Shown: positions 15,636 through 23,937 of the stretch, one piece after another | How positions within the stretch are numbered: position 1 is the stretch's first letter | Layout of the letters: every line of letters starts with the position of its first letter | Assembly (NCBI GenBank): GCA_023409975.1 | Contig: JAEYQO010000043.1 | Span: forward strand, 1 to 45,686 | Origin: Bacteroidota bacterium | GTDB lineage: Bacteria > Bacteroidota > Bacteroidia > Chitinophagales > Chitinophagaceae | Direction of reading: 5' to 3' | Length of the DNA stretch: 45,686 bases | Program-made: the position numbers and the translations under genes | Notes under the pieces: generated by a model | Told to the model about the DNA's origin: nothing | Seen by the model: the letters and a program-made list of their open reading frames with translations, nothing else | Databases searched by the model: none

Positions 15636-16172
15636 CTAGCGAACCCAGCTCGAAGCTGATCCGTTATCGATACCAAAGTCATCAATGTGCTGGTTTTCAT
15701 CAGTGACCTTATACTTTACAGTAAGTTCTCCATTATTTCCGTAAGGTGGCTCAAACTCTAAGAATCCCGATCCGAGCACTTTATGATTGTCGACCACCTG
15801 CTCCGGAATATAAAGCGTATCGCCCTGTACATAAGCGGAAACTCTTCCAAGGAATTTATCTCTGAAGTTCTTGATCTCGACACCAGTGATGCTGCTTCCC
15901 TCTTCAATACTTATTGTATAGGAGGCGCTTGTAGTGATTGTTCCATTTTCTGTTACCTTCCAGATACCAAGAAATCGGTCACGGTTGACAATGGTACAGG
16001 TAGGCCCTTCATATCCGTCGGGGCATTGACAGGCACCATCGGAACAGACACCACCATGAGCGCAAACGATAGCCTTGCACTTATCCTCGTTACAAGATGA
16101 AACAGTAACAGCTGTGAATACAGAAAGAGCGCCGAACGCAGTCAGAATAATAGTTTTTAAACGGGCTTTCAT
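15636..16172 (-). CDS. Lipoprotein with an EGF-like domain
   Basis: A 178-residue exported protein. Residues 1-27 form a lipoprotein signal with lipobox VSSC (Cys27). Directly after it is a compact six-cysteine EGF-like module (CKAIVCAHGGVCSDGACQC... to PDGYEGPTC, about 32-59), then a beta-rich domain of about 115 residues beginning RFLGIWKVTENGTITTSASY that resembles lipocalin-like lipoproteins of this phylum. Function unknown; an EGF-like module suggests surface or periplasmic protein contacts. Its own terminator follows. Confidence 0.82.
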   Translation of the reverse strand: MKARLKTIILTAFGALSVFTAVTVSSCNEDKCKAIVCAHGGVCSDGACQCPDGYEGPTCTIVNRDRFLGIWKVTENGTITTSASYTISIEEGSSITGVEIKNFRDKFLGRVSAYVQGDTLYIPEQVVDNHKVLGSGFLEFEPPYGNNGELTVKYKVTDENQHIDDFGIDNGSASSWVR

Positions 16173-16380
16173 TAACGAAAGAAATTTTGAGCTAATAACG
16201 AGCTTAAAGATAAAAGAAACATTTTAAAATGCAAACACTCCGTTCACGTTACCAGACAAGGGTTTTCAGAGAAAACCACATGTAGGAATTACGGTAGTGG
16301 ACGCTAAAGTTGAAGTTTTTTATGGAAAAACAAAAACTCTTGAATAAACAGCCTCAGAAAAGCCCATCTCGAATCTTCGC

Positions 16381-17220
16381 TTAACGCTCAGCCTCCTGCT
16401 TATAGGCTTTAATACCTCGATATATTGCCATGGCAACTTCGTGCTGACCAGCCTCAGAATTGAGGTATATCTCTTCTTCTGGATTGTTGATAAAACCTAT
16501 CTCAACTAACACCCCTGGCATCGCGCTTCCCGCCAAAACCTCGAGCCCCATTTGCTTCACCCCGGCATCTCTTCTTCCCTGTGATGCAAAGTTTTCCTGA
16601 ATCTTTGATCCCAATGACACGCTGCGACTTAAAAAGGCCTGAGAATACTGCGCTATTATGATGGCTGTCTGAGGATCATCAACATTCAGTAGTCCTGGTT
16701 CCTGAACAATATGGTCCCCGTGCTCCTCAATTGCTCCTTCCTTTTGAGAATTCCTGTGCAAACCAAGCACATAGGTTTCGGTGCCGCTTGCAGAGGTCTC
16801 CTTTTTGTGAACAGTCTTGTATATCGGCTGCTTAATGGTTTTACTCCCTCTTTTGACTTTCTTATATCCAGTGATGACGCGTGTCCTGGTTCCCGCCGTA
16901 GCATTAACATGCACAGAAATAAATAAGTCACCTTTATTTTTATTAGCAATTTCATGACGCTCTACCAGCGTGGGATAGTAATCAGAAGTTCTGGTATAAA
17001 TTACCTCTACATCCTTAAGACTATCCTTCAGGATTTTCCCAAGCCTTAATACTACTGCCAGTGTGAGTTCCTTTTCCTGTGAGATACGACCTACCGCACC
17101 CACATCCTTGCCACCGTGTCCGGCATCTAAAACAATTTTGGAAACTTTTTTTCCTTGCGCGAATCCGGCATTGGAAACACTTACGAATAAACAAAATAAA
17201 ACAAAGATTCTCTTCAGCAT
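16381..17220 (-). CDS. N-acetylmuramoyl-L-alanine amidase (Amidase_3)
   Basis: Zinc amidase that cuts the stem peptide from MurNAc, acting in the periplasm during cell separation. Signal peptide 1-22 (ends FAQ). Zinc ligands and catalytic residues: His35 in LDAGHGGKD, Glu in VERHEIAN, His in FISVHVNA, and Glu in VLVEIGFINN near the C-terminus. An insert of about 55 residues with basic character lies between the second His and the last Glu, which in this family often covers the active site. It is divergent from lptD, a common arrangement here. TAACTTTG on the minus strand (17231-17238) lies 10 nt upstream. Confidence 0.94.
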   Translation of the reverse strand: MLKRIFVLFCLFVSVSNAGFAQGKKVSKIVLDAGHGGKDVGAVGRISQEKELTLAVVLRLGKILKDSLKDVEVIYTRTSDYYPTLVERHEIANKNKGDLFISVHVNATAGTRTRVITGYKKVKRGSKTIKQPIYKTVHKKETSASGTETYVLGLHRNSQKEGAIEEHGDHIVQEPGLLNVDDPQTAIIIAQYSQAFLSRSVSLGSKIQENFASQGRRDAGVKQMGLEVLAGSAMPGVLVEIGFINNPEEEIYLNSEAGQHEVAMAIYRGIKAYKQEAER

Positions 17221-17230
17221 ATCAGGAGGT

Positions 17231-17238
17231 CAAAGTTA
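17231..17238 (-). promoter_or_regulatory. Putative -7 element of the amidase gene
   Basis: TAACTTTG on the minus strand, 10 nt before the ATG at 17220. No clear -33 box. Confidence 0.5.
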
Positions 17239-17272
17239 AAACTCTAAGTAAATCGGTGTTAAAGGAAAGAGC

Positions 17273-17280
17273 TATTTTTG
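17273..17280 (+). promoter_or_regulatory. Putative -7 element of lptD
   Basis: TATTTTTG, 10 nt before the ATG at 17291. The divergent amidase and lptD promoter elements lie only about 35 bp apart. Confidence 0.5.
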
Positions 17281-17290
17281 TGCCTTATTC

Positions 17291-19951
17291 ATGAACCCCA
17301 GCGGTAAAATTATCTTAAAAAAGAGTTTGCTGTACGTTTTACCCCGGGGGGTCTGGCTGCTCCTTTTGTACTTTCTGCCGCAATACTCTACCGCTCAAAC
17401 AAGTCTTTCCGATACCACCACCCTGGGTAGCGACAGTTTAGTTATAAGTGCGGATAGCCTACAGGTGCAGGTTCCAGACTCCACAATGGCTGAAAAAATG
17501 GAAGATTCTCTGGGCATCCGGATTTCAAGAGACGCACTCCCCTCCCCTGTAACGGCAGAAGCTACTGATTCAGCGGTACTTGATCTTAAGGAGAATCTTT
17601 TTTATTTATATGGCGACGCAAGGGTTGACTATGAAGATCTCAAGCTGAATGCCGGTCAAATAGTTTACGACCAGTCAACCAGTACTATCACTGCACAACC
17701 TGCTTTTGACACTTCAGGAGCCATTGCATCCCGCCCAACGTTTACGCAGGGCGCCGAAACGGTTACGTACGATTCACTTCAATACAACTTTAAAAGTAAA
17801 CGGGCGATCATCCGGAATGCCCGGACTCAGTACGGTGAGGGATTTGTAATCAGCCAGCAGGTAAAACGCAATCCTGATCAGTCTATCTTCGGCTGGAGGA
17901 ACATCTACACTACCTGCGCTTTAGACACGCCCCACTTCGGCATTCATGCGAGCCGAATCAAAGTGGTTCCCAATAAGGTTATCGCATCCGCGTCTGCTAA
18001 TATCGTTGTCGAACAGGTACCCACACCCGTATTTCTCCCTTTCGGATTGTTTCCTATCAGTCAGAATCAACGTTCAGGTTTTCAGATCCCCTCCTATACA
18101 ATAGAACAACAAAGAGGGCTCGGACTGACGAATGGAGGCTATTATTTCCATTTTAACGACTATGTGGATTTTCTCCTGATGGCAAATATTTATACCAAAG
18201 GGAGCTGGAGTACCAGTGGTATCAGTTCGTATACCAAACGGTACAGGTATAATGGCGGTCTTTCGCTGAGCTACGCATACAATAAAATTGGTGAAGACTT
18301 TGAGCCAACCGGTTCAACGACGCGCGACTTTATGATCAACTGGCGCCATCAAACAGACCCTAAAGCTCGACCAGGAACAAACTTCAACGCTTCGGTGGTA
18401 GTTGGTAGTTCTTCTTTCTACTCGAACAACAGCTATAATGTTAATCAGATCTTGAACAACCAGTTCACCTCAAACATCAGCTACAGCAAGAACTGGATCG
18501 GGAAACCATACAACCTGACTGTTGGTGCAAGGCATAGCCAAAATACCCAGACAGGTCTGGTAGATGTCTATTTGCCGGAAGTGAACTTCTATGTCTCCCA
18601 ATTCAGCCCCTTTCAAAGAAAAAACGCGATTGGCGCACCAAAATGGTATGAAAAAATCACATTGGGATACAACTTCAATGCATTGAACCACACCTCTTTC
18701 TATGACACAACCTTTAGCCTCAACACCTTTGGACTGAATGATTTTAGAAATGGCATTAAACATACCATACCCGTGTCGGCAGCCTATAACGTATTCCGGT
18801 TCATCAATCTTTCATTTTCGACTAACTATTCAGAATATTGGCTCACAGAGCGAAACTTCCGGTTTTATAATACCACACTGGATAAAATTGACACAATCAG
18901 CAACCGTGGATTTTATACCGCCAGGGATTTCAACGCTAATCTTCAATTGAGTACGCGTATCTATGGGGTAAAGTTTTTCAAAAAGGGCAAGCTCATGGGT
19001 ATCCGTCACGTGATCACTCCTACAACCGGCTTTACTTATACCCCTGACTTTGCCGCCGCACCATTCAATTATTATTATCAAACCCGCCTCGACACCAGCC
19101 GGCAACTGGTGTATCTATCACCTTTCAGCGGGTCTGTTATCGGCGTGCCCGGTATGGGACAATATGGCAACTTCGCAAGTAATGTCAATTTCGGACTTAA
19201 CAATAATCTGCAGATCAAAGTGCGTTCCCGAAATGACACCAGCGGTACGGGCAGAAACATCACCTTGATTGATGGACTGAGTTTTACGACCGCTTATAAT
19301 ATTGCTGCTGATTCCTTTAACTGGAGCCCTTTCGCTATATCCTTCAGAACAAACATTCTGGAAAAACTGAATATAAGCGCAAACGCGGTTTATGACCCCT
19401 ACGCCTTCGACTACGAAACCGGCAGGGCTGTCTCTCGGACGATGTGGGAAGACGGGCAGGGATTGGCCCGGTTCCGGAATGCAAACATAGCTTTGCAGGC
19501 CAACTTCGCCAGTAAACAACGTGGCCAGGGAACAACAACCGATCCTGAGGGAGCCCAGCGTCTATTGCAGCATGGTGGTTATGCTGACTATGTTGATTTC
19601 AAAATACCCTGGAGTCTTAACGTAGCCTACAGTCTTGGACTCACAAATCAATACTCAAGATTTTCAAAATCTGACACGCTTACCTATACGCAAAGTTTGC
19701 TTATCAGTGGCGATTTCAACCTTACCGAACGATGGAAGATTACCTTTTCCAGTGGCTATGATTTCACCTATAAACAGTTAACGCTTACATCTATTGATAT
19801 CTACCGTGATCTGCACTGCTGGCAGATGAGGCTGGGAATGATACCTTTTGGTCCCCGGAAAAGCTACAATTTCACACTGAATGTAAAGGCAAGCATTCTA
19901 CAAGACCTCAAACTCATTCGCAGAAGAGACTTCAGAGATGTTGTGTATTGA
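17291..19951 (+). CDS. lptD: LPS-assembly outer-membrane protein LptD
   Basis: The 886-residue barrel that inserts lipopolysaccharide into the outer leaflet with LptE. A signal-like hydrophobic segment (about 12-36, ending STAQ) is followed by an OstA/LptA-like jelly-roll domain (about 95-240: LKENLFYLYGDARVDYEDL, YDSLQYNFKSKRAIIRNA) and then a large beta-barrel rich in aromatic strands to the C-terminus. PVFLPFGLFPISQNQRSGFQ is a typical join between jelly roll and barrel. The usual Gram-negative disulphide cysteines are not obvious, as expected in this phylum. Divergent from the amidase gene. Confidence 0.92.
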   Translation: MNPSGKIILKKSLLYVLPRGVWLLLLYFLPQYSTAQTSLSDTTTLGSDSLVISADSLQVQVPDSTMAEKMEDSLGIRISRDALPSPVTAEATDSAVLDLKENLFYLYGDARVDYEDLKLNAGQIVYDQSTSTITAQPAFDTSGAIASRPTFTQGAETVTYDSLQYNFKSKRAIIRNARTQYGEGFVISQQVKRNPDQSIFGWRNIYTTCALDTPHFGIHASRIKVVPNKVIASASANIVVEQVPTPVFLPFGLFPISQNQRSGFQIPSYTIEQQRGLGLTNGGYYFHFNDYVDFLLMANIYTKGSWSTSGISSYTKRYRYNGGLSLSYAYNKIGEDFEPTGSTTRDFMINWRHQTDPKARPGTNFNASVVVGSSSFYSNNSYNVNQILNNQFTSNISYSKNWIGKPYNLTVGARHSQNTQTGLVDVYLPEVNFYVSQFSPFQRKNAIGAPKWYEKITLGYNFNALNHTSFYDTTFSLNTFGLNDFRNGIKHTIPVSAAYNVFRFINLSFSTNYSEYWLTERNFRFYNTTLDKIDTISNRGFYTARDFNANLQLSTRIYGVKFFKKGKLMGIRHVITPTTGFTYTPDFAAAPFNYYYQTRLDTSRQLVYLSPFSGSVIGVPGMGQYGNFASNVNFGLNNNLQIKVRSRNDTSGTGRNITLIDGLSFTTAYNIAADSFNWSPFAISFRTNILEKLNISANAVYDPYAFDYETGRAVSRTMWEDGQGLARFRNANIALQANFASKQRGQGTTTDPEGAQRLLQHGGYADYVDFKIPWSLNVAYSLGLTNQYSRFSKSDTLTYTQSLLISGDFNLTERWKITFSSGYDFTYKQLTLTSIDIYRDLHCWQMRLGMIPFGPRKSYNFTLNVKASILQDLKLIRRRDFRDVVY

Positions 19952-19983
19952 CGACTTAATTGTTCAATTGCGGGCCATTTGAT

Positions 19984-19991
19984 TATTTTTG
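19984..19991 (+). promoter_or_regulatory. Putative -7 element of the E2 gene
   Basis: TATTTTTG, 31 nt upstream of the ATG at 20023, with a TTG 21 bp further upstream. Confidence 0.45.
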
Positions 19992-20022
19992 TACCGCTTT
20001 AAAATATTTAACACCAGCTAAT

Positions 20023-21390
20023 ATGGCAATTGTAGACTTAGTAATGCCCAAGATGGGTGAGAGTATCATGGAGGCTACTGTTTTGAAGTGGCATAAGCAA
20101 CCGGGAGATAGTGTCAAAATGGACGAAACCCTGCTGGAAATAGCTACAGATAAGGTAGACAGTGAAGTACCCTCTACTGCTGAAGGGACCGTAACTGAGA
20201 TTCTTTATAAAGAAAATGATGTTGTACCTGTTGGTACTGTCATAGCGAAAATTGACACGAGCGGATCCGGCTCCATTGCTCAGACTTCTGTTGCAGCAGC
20301 CCCGGCACCTCAGTCGCAGCCTGCTCCTGCACCACAGTCACCAGCCCCCACTCAATCCATGACATCTCCAGTGGCATCATCTGGTTCTGTTGGAGGAAAC
20401 CGGTTTTACAGCCCGTTAGTTCTGAATATAGCTGGTAAAGAAGGTATAAGCATGTCTGAACTGGAGCAGATTCCAGGAACCGGCAACGAAGGACGAGTGA
20501 CCAAAAAAGATATCCTGAACTATATTGGAAACCGAGGTAACGGTGCAGTGGCGCAGCAGCCAGTCGCACAGCAATCAGCCCCTACCCGGCAACCTGCACA
20601 GGAGACCACAGCCCCGCAGGCAACTCCTGCAACAACTCCAAAGGCGCAACCTGCAGCCACTCCCGCCGCTAATTATGGCTCAAATGTCGAAATTATTGAG
20701 ATGGACCGCATGCGTAAGCTGATTGCGGATCACATGGTAAAAAGCAAGGCAACCTCACCACACGTGACCAGCTTCACTGAATGTGATGTTACCAATATCG
20801 TTCGCTGGAGAGACCGGGTGAAAAAGGAGTTTGAAAAGAAATACGGCGAAAAGATCACTTATACACCAATCTTCATTGAGGCAATCGTTAATTGTATTCG
20901 CAAGTATCCAATGATCAATAGCAGTGTTGATGGCGACAGGATCATCGTGAAAAAAGATATCAATGTGGGTATGGCTACCGCACTACCAAGCGGCAACCTG
21001 ATCGTTCCTGTGATTCGCAACGCAGACACCAAAAACCTGCTTGGGCTTGCTAAGGATGTTAACGGACTGGCCAATGCTGCAAGGTCCAATAAACTCAAAG
21101 CAGATGATACACAGGGAGGAACTTTCACAATGACGAATGTTGGAACTTTTGGAAGTCTGATGGGTACTCCGATAATCAATCAGCCTCAGGTCGCAATACT
21201 GGCTGTCGGTAGTATCAAAAAACGCCCAATGGTAATAGAAACTGAGGCAGGTGATGTAATTGCCATCCGACATATGATGTATTTGTCTTTAAGCTATGAT
21301 CACCGTATCGTTGACGGCTCTTTAGGTGCCAGCTTCCTCACAGCTGTGGCAAATGAGCTGGAAGCATTTGATCCGAACAGAGAAGTGTAG
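20023..21390 (+). CDS. 2-oxoacid dehydrogenase E2 component
   Basis: Dihydrolipoamide acyltransferase core of a 2-oxoacid dehydrogenase complex. Start at 20023 (MAIVDLVMPKMGESIMEATV), where the lipoyl domain begins; the frame from 19960 covers the promoter. The lipoyl lysine is in EIATDKVDSEVPS. A Pro/Ala/Gln linker leads to the E3-binding domain (YSPLVLNIAGKEGISMSEL to GRVTKKDILNYIG), a second flexible linker, then the catalytic domain ending LSYDHRIVDGSLGASFL with the His and Asp-Gly active site. DKVDSEV and the catalytic domain look closest to branched-chain or 2-oxoglutarate-type E2; the substrate is not decided. E1 and E3 are not in the window. Confidence 0.9.
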   Translation: MAIVDLVMPKMGESIMEATVLKWHKQPGDSVKMDETLLEIATDKVDSEVPSTAEGTVTEILYKENDVVPVGTVIAKIDTSGSGSIAQTSVAAAPAPQSQPAPAPQSPAPTQSMTSPVASSGSVGGNRFYSPLVLNIAGKEGISMSELEQIPGTGNEGRVTKKDILNYIGNRGNGAVAQQPVAQQSAPTRQPAQETTAPQATPATTPKAQPAATPAANYGSNVEIIEMDRMRKLIADHMVKSKATSPHVTSFTECDVTNIVRWRDRVKKEFEKKYGEKITYTPIFIEAIVNCIRKYPMINSSVDGDRIIVKKDINVGMATALPSGNLIVPVIRNADTKNLLGLAKDVNGLANAARSNKLKADDTQGGTFTMTNVGTFGSLMGTPIINQPQVAILAVGSIKKRPMVIETEAGDVIAIRHMMYLSLSYDHRIVDGSLGASFLTAVANELEAFDPNREV

Positions 21391-21427
21391 GTCAGATAGT
21401 TATATGGTCAGTCAAGCCACACAAAAC

Positions 21428-21460
21428 AAGCCCGGGCGTTTAGTCCGGGCTTATTCTTTG
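21428..21460 (+). terminator. Terminator of the E2 gene
   Basis: Arms AAGCCCGG (21428-21435) and CCGGGCTT (21445-21452), followed by ATTCTTTG. Confidence 0.8.
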
Positions 21461-21519
21461 ATAGACGGCTTAAATTATTTTAGATTCGGCGCAAATCAGC
21501 CAAAGCTTGAATTCTAAAC

Positions 21520-21876
21520 CTACTCAACTTCAATGCGGTCGCCATGTGATTTCGGACTTGAAATCACAACAAACTCCAATGGGGCATCCGTATTGTTCAT
21601 AATTCTGTGGTGTTCCCCAGGTGCTATCGATATTCCTTGACCAGCATTCACTTTAAATGTTTCATCACCTATAATAAAACCAGCTTCACCCGAGAGAACA
21701 TAGAAAAACTGCTGGGATTTTGTATGGTAATGCAGGGTCTCAGAAGTATGAGGAGGCATACACTCCCGAATCACCGATAACTCATCTGACCTGAAGTAAT
21801 GCCAGCCATCACAGACGGATCCCCAAATATAATGGTCGGCATTTTTCTGGTCTTTTACACGACTTTTGGAATGCAT
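21520..21876 (-). CDS. Cupin-domain protein
   Basis: A 118-residue single-domain cupin. Metal-binding motif 1 is seen in HTSETLHYHTKSQQFFYVLSG (two His and a distal acidic/aromatic residue), and motif 2 in PGEHHRIMNNTDAPLEFV. Small stand-alone cupins bind a metal and may act as isomerases, dioxygenases or sensors; substrate cannot be told. It lies 48 bp downstream of nhaA on the same strand and may be its operon partner. Confidence 0.85.
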   Translation of the reverse strand: MHSKSRVKDQKNADHYIWGSVCDGWHYFRSDELSVIRECMPPHTSETLHYHTKSQQFFYVLSGEAGFIIGDETFKVNAGQGISIAPGEHHRIMNNTDAPLEFVVISSPKSHGDRIEVE

Positions 21877-21924
21877 AACCTGAAGTTATTCAAAATGTAT
21901 CAAAACCCACTAAAGCAGGTAGGC

Positions 21925-23100
21925 TTAATCCAATTTAACTGGAGGTACTCTTCTTGCCATCAGTTTCAGATACAAATAACCCGAAACACCAGAAACCAAT
22001 GATGCGCCAATGATCGCAACCTTTGCAATGAGCTGCACATCGGGGGTATCGAACGCAAGTGCGGCGATGAAAATCGACATCGTAAATCCTATTCCAGCAA
22101 TGAGTCCCATTCCAACAATGTGACCCCACCGGAGATTGTCAGGCAAGCTGGCTAAACCAAGCTTTACCGTGAGAAAACACAGCAGCGTTATCCCTAGTGG
22201 CTTTCCGATGAACAGACCGGTCAGAATGCCATGATGAACATTCGAAGTGAAGACAACTGCGAATTCCGTGGGCAACAAAATGGCCGTATTAGCTAGTGCA
22301 AACAGAGGAAGAATGATAAAGTTGACCGGATCATGAAGTGCGTGCTCTAGCTTGCCGATTTTCTTCAAAGGAATAGTGAAGGCCAGTAGAACACCAGCAA
22401 CTGTAGCATGTACGCCAGAATTGAAAACAAGGTACCAAAGTATGGCTCCTAGTAGAAAATAAGGTAAGTGCCTTTGAACTTTCAATAGATTCATAACAAT
22501 CAGCACCACCATGATAAGCCCCGCCAGCCCAAGATAGGTCCAGGAAATGGTACTGGTATAGAAAATCGCAATTGCGACGATTGCACCGAGGTCATCGATA
22601 ATAGCCAGGGCGGTGAGAAATATCCTGAGTGACAAAGGAGCCTTGCGACCAAGGAGGGAAAGTATCCCAAGCGAGAATGCAATATCTGTTGCCATCGGTA
22701 TTCCCCAGCCATGTGCGTAAGGTGTACCGCCATTCCATGCAACGTAAATCAGTGCAGGAACCACCATCCCTCCTATGGCTCCTACGATCGGTAAAATAGA
22801 TTTTTTGATGCTTGACAATTCACCTACCAGAAGTTCCCTTTTGATCTCCATGCCCACCAATAGGAAGAAAAGAGCCATCAAACCGTCGTTTATCCAATGC
22901 AGAACACTATGAGGTAAGTGCAAACCTTCCCAGGGTAAGTGAAGCTCCTTTTCCCAAAAACCAATATAGCTCTCCGACCAGGCTGTATTACTAATAACCA
23001 TCGAAACGATTGTACAAACCAGTAACGTGATGCCTACAGCACGGCTGTCTTGAATAAATTCTTTTATCGGAGATAATATACGAAGTCCTAACCGGGTCAT
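21925..23100 (-). CDS. nhaA: Na+/H+ antiporter NhaA
   Basis: Inner-membrane antiporter that exports Na+ for H+. Eleven or twelve hydrophobic helices across 391 residues. The ion-binding aspartate pair is in LAIIDDLGAIVAIAIFYT (about 168-185), and GMEIKRELLVGEL and the PMATDIAFSLG helix are classic. A TATTTTTG element on the minus strand ends 4 nt before the ATG. It diverges from the 5'-nucleotidase C-domain gene across 90 bp and may be co-transcribed with the cupin gene downstream. Confidence 0.95.
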   Translation of the reverse strand: MTRLGLRILSPIKEFIQDSRAVGITLLVCTIVSMVISNTAWSESYIGFWEKELHLPWEGLHLPHSVLHWINDGLMALFFLLVGMEIKRELLVGELSSIKKSILPIVGAIGGMVVPALIYVAWNGGTPYAHGWGIPMATDIAFSLGILSLLGRKAPLSLRIFLTALAIIDDLGAIVAIAIFYTSTISWTYLGLAGLIMVVLIVMNLLKVQRHLPYFLLGAILWYLVFNSGVHATVAGVLLAFTIPLKKIGKLEHALHDPVNFIILPLFALANTAILLPTEFAVVFTSNVHHGILTGLFIGKPLGITLLCFLTVKLGLASLPDNLRWGHIVGMGLIAGIGFTMSIFIAALAFDTPDVQLIAKVAIIGASLVSGVSGYLYLKLMARRVPPVKLD

Positions 23101-23104
23101 TGCC

Positions 23105-23112
23105 CAAAAATA
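23105..23112 (-). promoter_or_regulatory. -7 element of nhaA
   Basis: TATTTTTG on the minus strand, ending 4 nt before the nhaA ATG (23100); predicts a leaderless mRNA. Confidence 0.5.
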
Positions 23113-23152
23113 AACAATCGGGTTGACGGTCCGGGTATTCTCTTTGGAATAC

Positions 23153-23160
23153 TAAATTTG
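23153..23160 (+). promoter_or_regulatory. Putative -7 element of the split nucleotidase genes
   Basis: TAAATTTG, 30 nt before the ATG at 23191, on the strand opposite to nhaA. Confidence 0.45.
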
Positions 23161-23190
23161 CCTTAGCAAAAACTCAATCAATTTTAATTC

Positions 23191-23937
23191 ATGAAACCTT
23201 ATCACCTGCGTTATCTACTCGTTCTCACAACGCTGTTAGCGGCCTCCTGCGCTAAGAATTTATTCCCGGCAGCTCAAAGTCACCAATACTATGTGATCAA
23301 TCAAACTATCGCTGCAGACAGTCAGCTCATGGCATTGCTGGCACCATATAAAATAGGAGTTGATACACAAATGAAAGTGGTGATTGGTAGAACTGATAAC
23401 CCACTTACAAAGGCACAACCTGAATCGACATTAGGTAATTTCATGGCTGATGCACAGCTTAAGTCGGCCTTACAGATAGACAAAAAAGTAGTCGCGTCCG
23501 TGTCGAACTATGGGGCAATCCGTTTGCCCATGATACCAACCGGCCCTTTAACCAGGGGAACTATGTATGAACTGATGCCTTTCGACAACAAGATTACGAT
23601 CATTGACATTCCCGGAACAGTACTAAAGCAATTCTGCGACCATATGGCGAGAGCGAAGGGCTGGCCTGTTAGTGGTATCCGGTATACTATCAAAGATGGG
23701 AAGGCTACAGACATCACGATCAGCGGAGCTTCTGTAAATGACCATATTATCTATAAAGTTGCGGTAAACGACTATATCGCAAGAGGCGGTGATAATTGTG
23801 ACTTTCTAGTTCCGCTTAAAAAGCGATACACCACTATTTTTGTTCGGGATGCCCTCATCAACTACGTTGAAGAATTGCAGAAACGTGGGCAACCCCTGAA
23901 TCCACAAATTGAAAACAGAGTCCAATATGCCGAATAG
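23191..23937 (+). CDS. 5'-nucleotidase C-terminal (substrate-binding) domain lipoprotein
   Basis: Carries only the C-terminal half of a UshA-type 5'-nucleotidase. A lipoprotein signal with lipobox LAASC (Cys20) is followed by the 5_nucleotid_C domain: ESTLGNFMADAQLKSAL, SVSNYGAIRLPMIPTGPLTRG, YELMPFDNKITIIDIPG and VNDYIARGGDNCDFLVP, which form the nucleoside-stacking pocket in UshA. No metal site is present. The catalytic half is encoded by the next gene, which overlaps it by 11 bp, so the two probably assemble into one enzyme. The domain order on the DNA is the reverse of the fused protein. Confidence 0.9.
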   Translation: MKPYHLRYLLVLTTLLAASCAKNLFPAAQSHQYYVINQTIAADSQLMALLAPYKIGVDTQMKVVIGRTDNPLTKAQPESTLGNFMADAQLKSALQIDKKVVASVSNYGAIRLPMIPTGPLTRGTMYELMPFDNKITIIDIPGTVLKQFCDHMARAKGWPVSGIRYTIKDGKATDITISGASVNDHIIYKVAVNDYIARGGDNCDFLVPLKKRYTTIFVRDALINYVEELQKRGQPLNPQIENRVQYAE

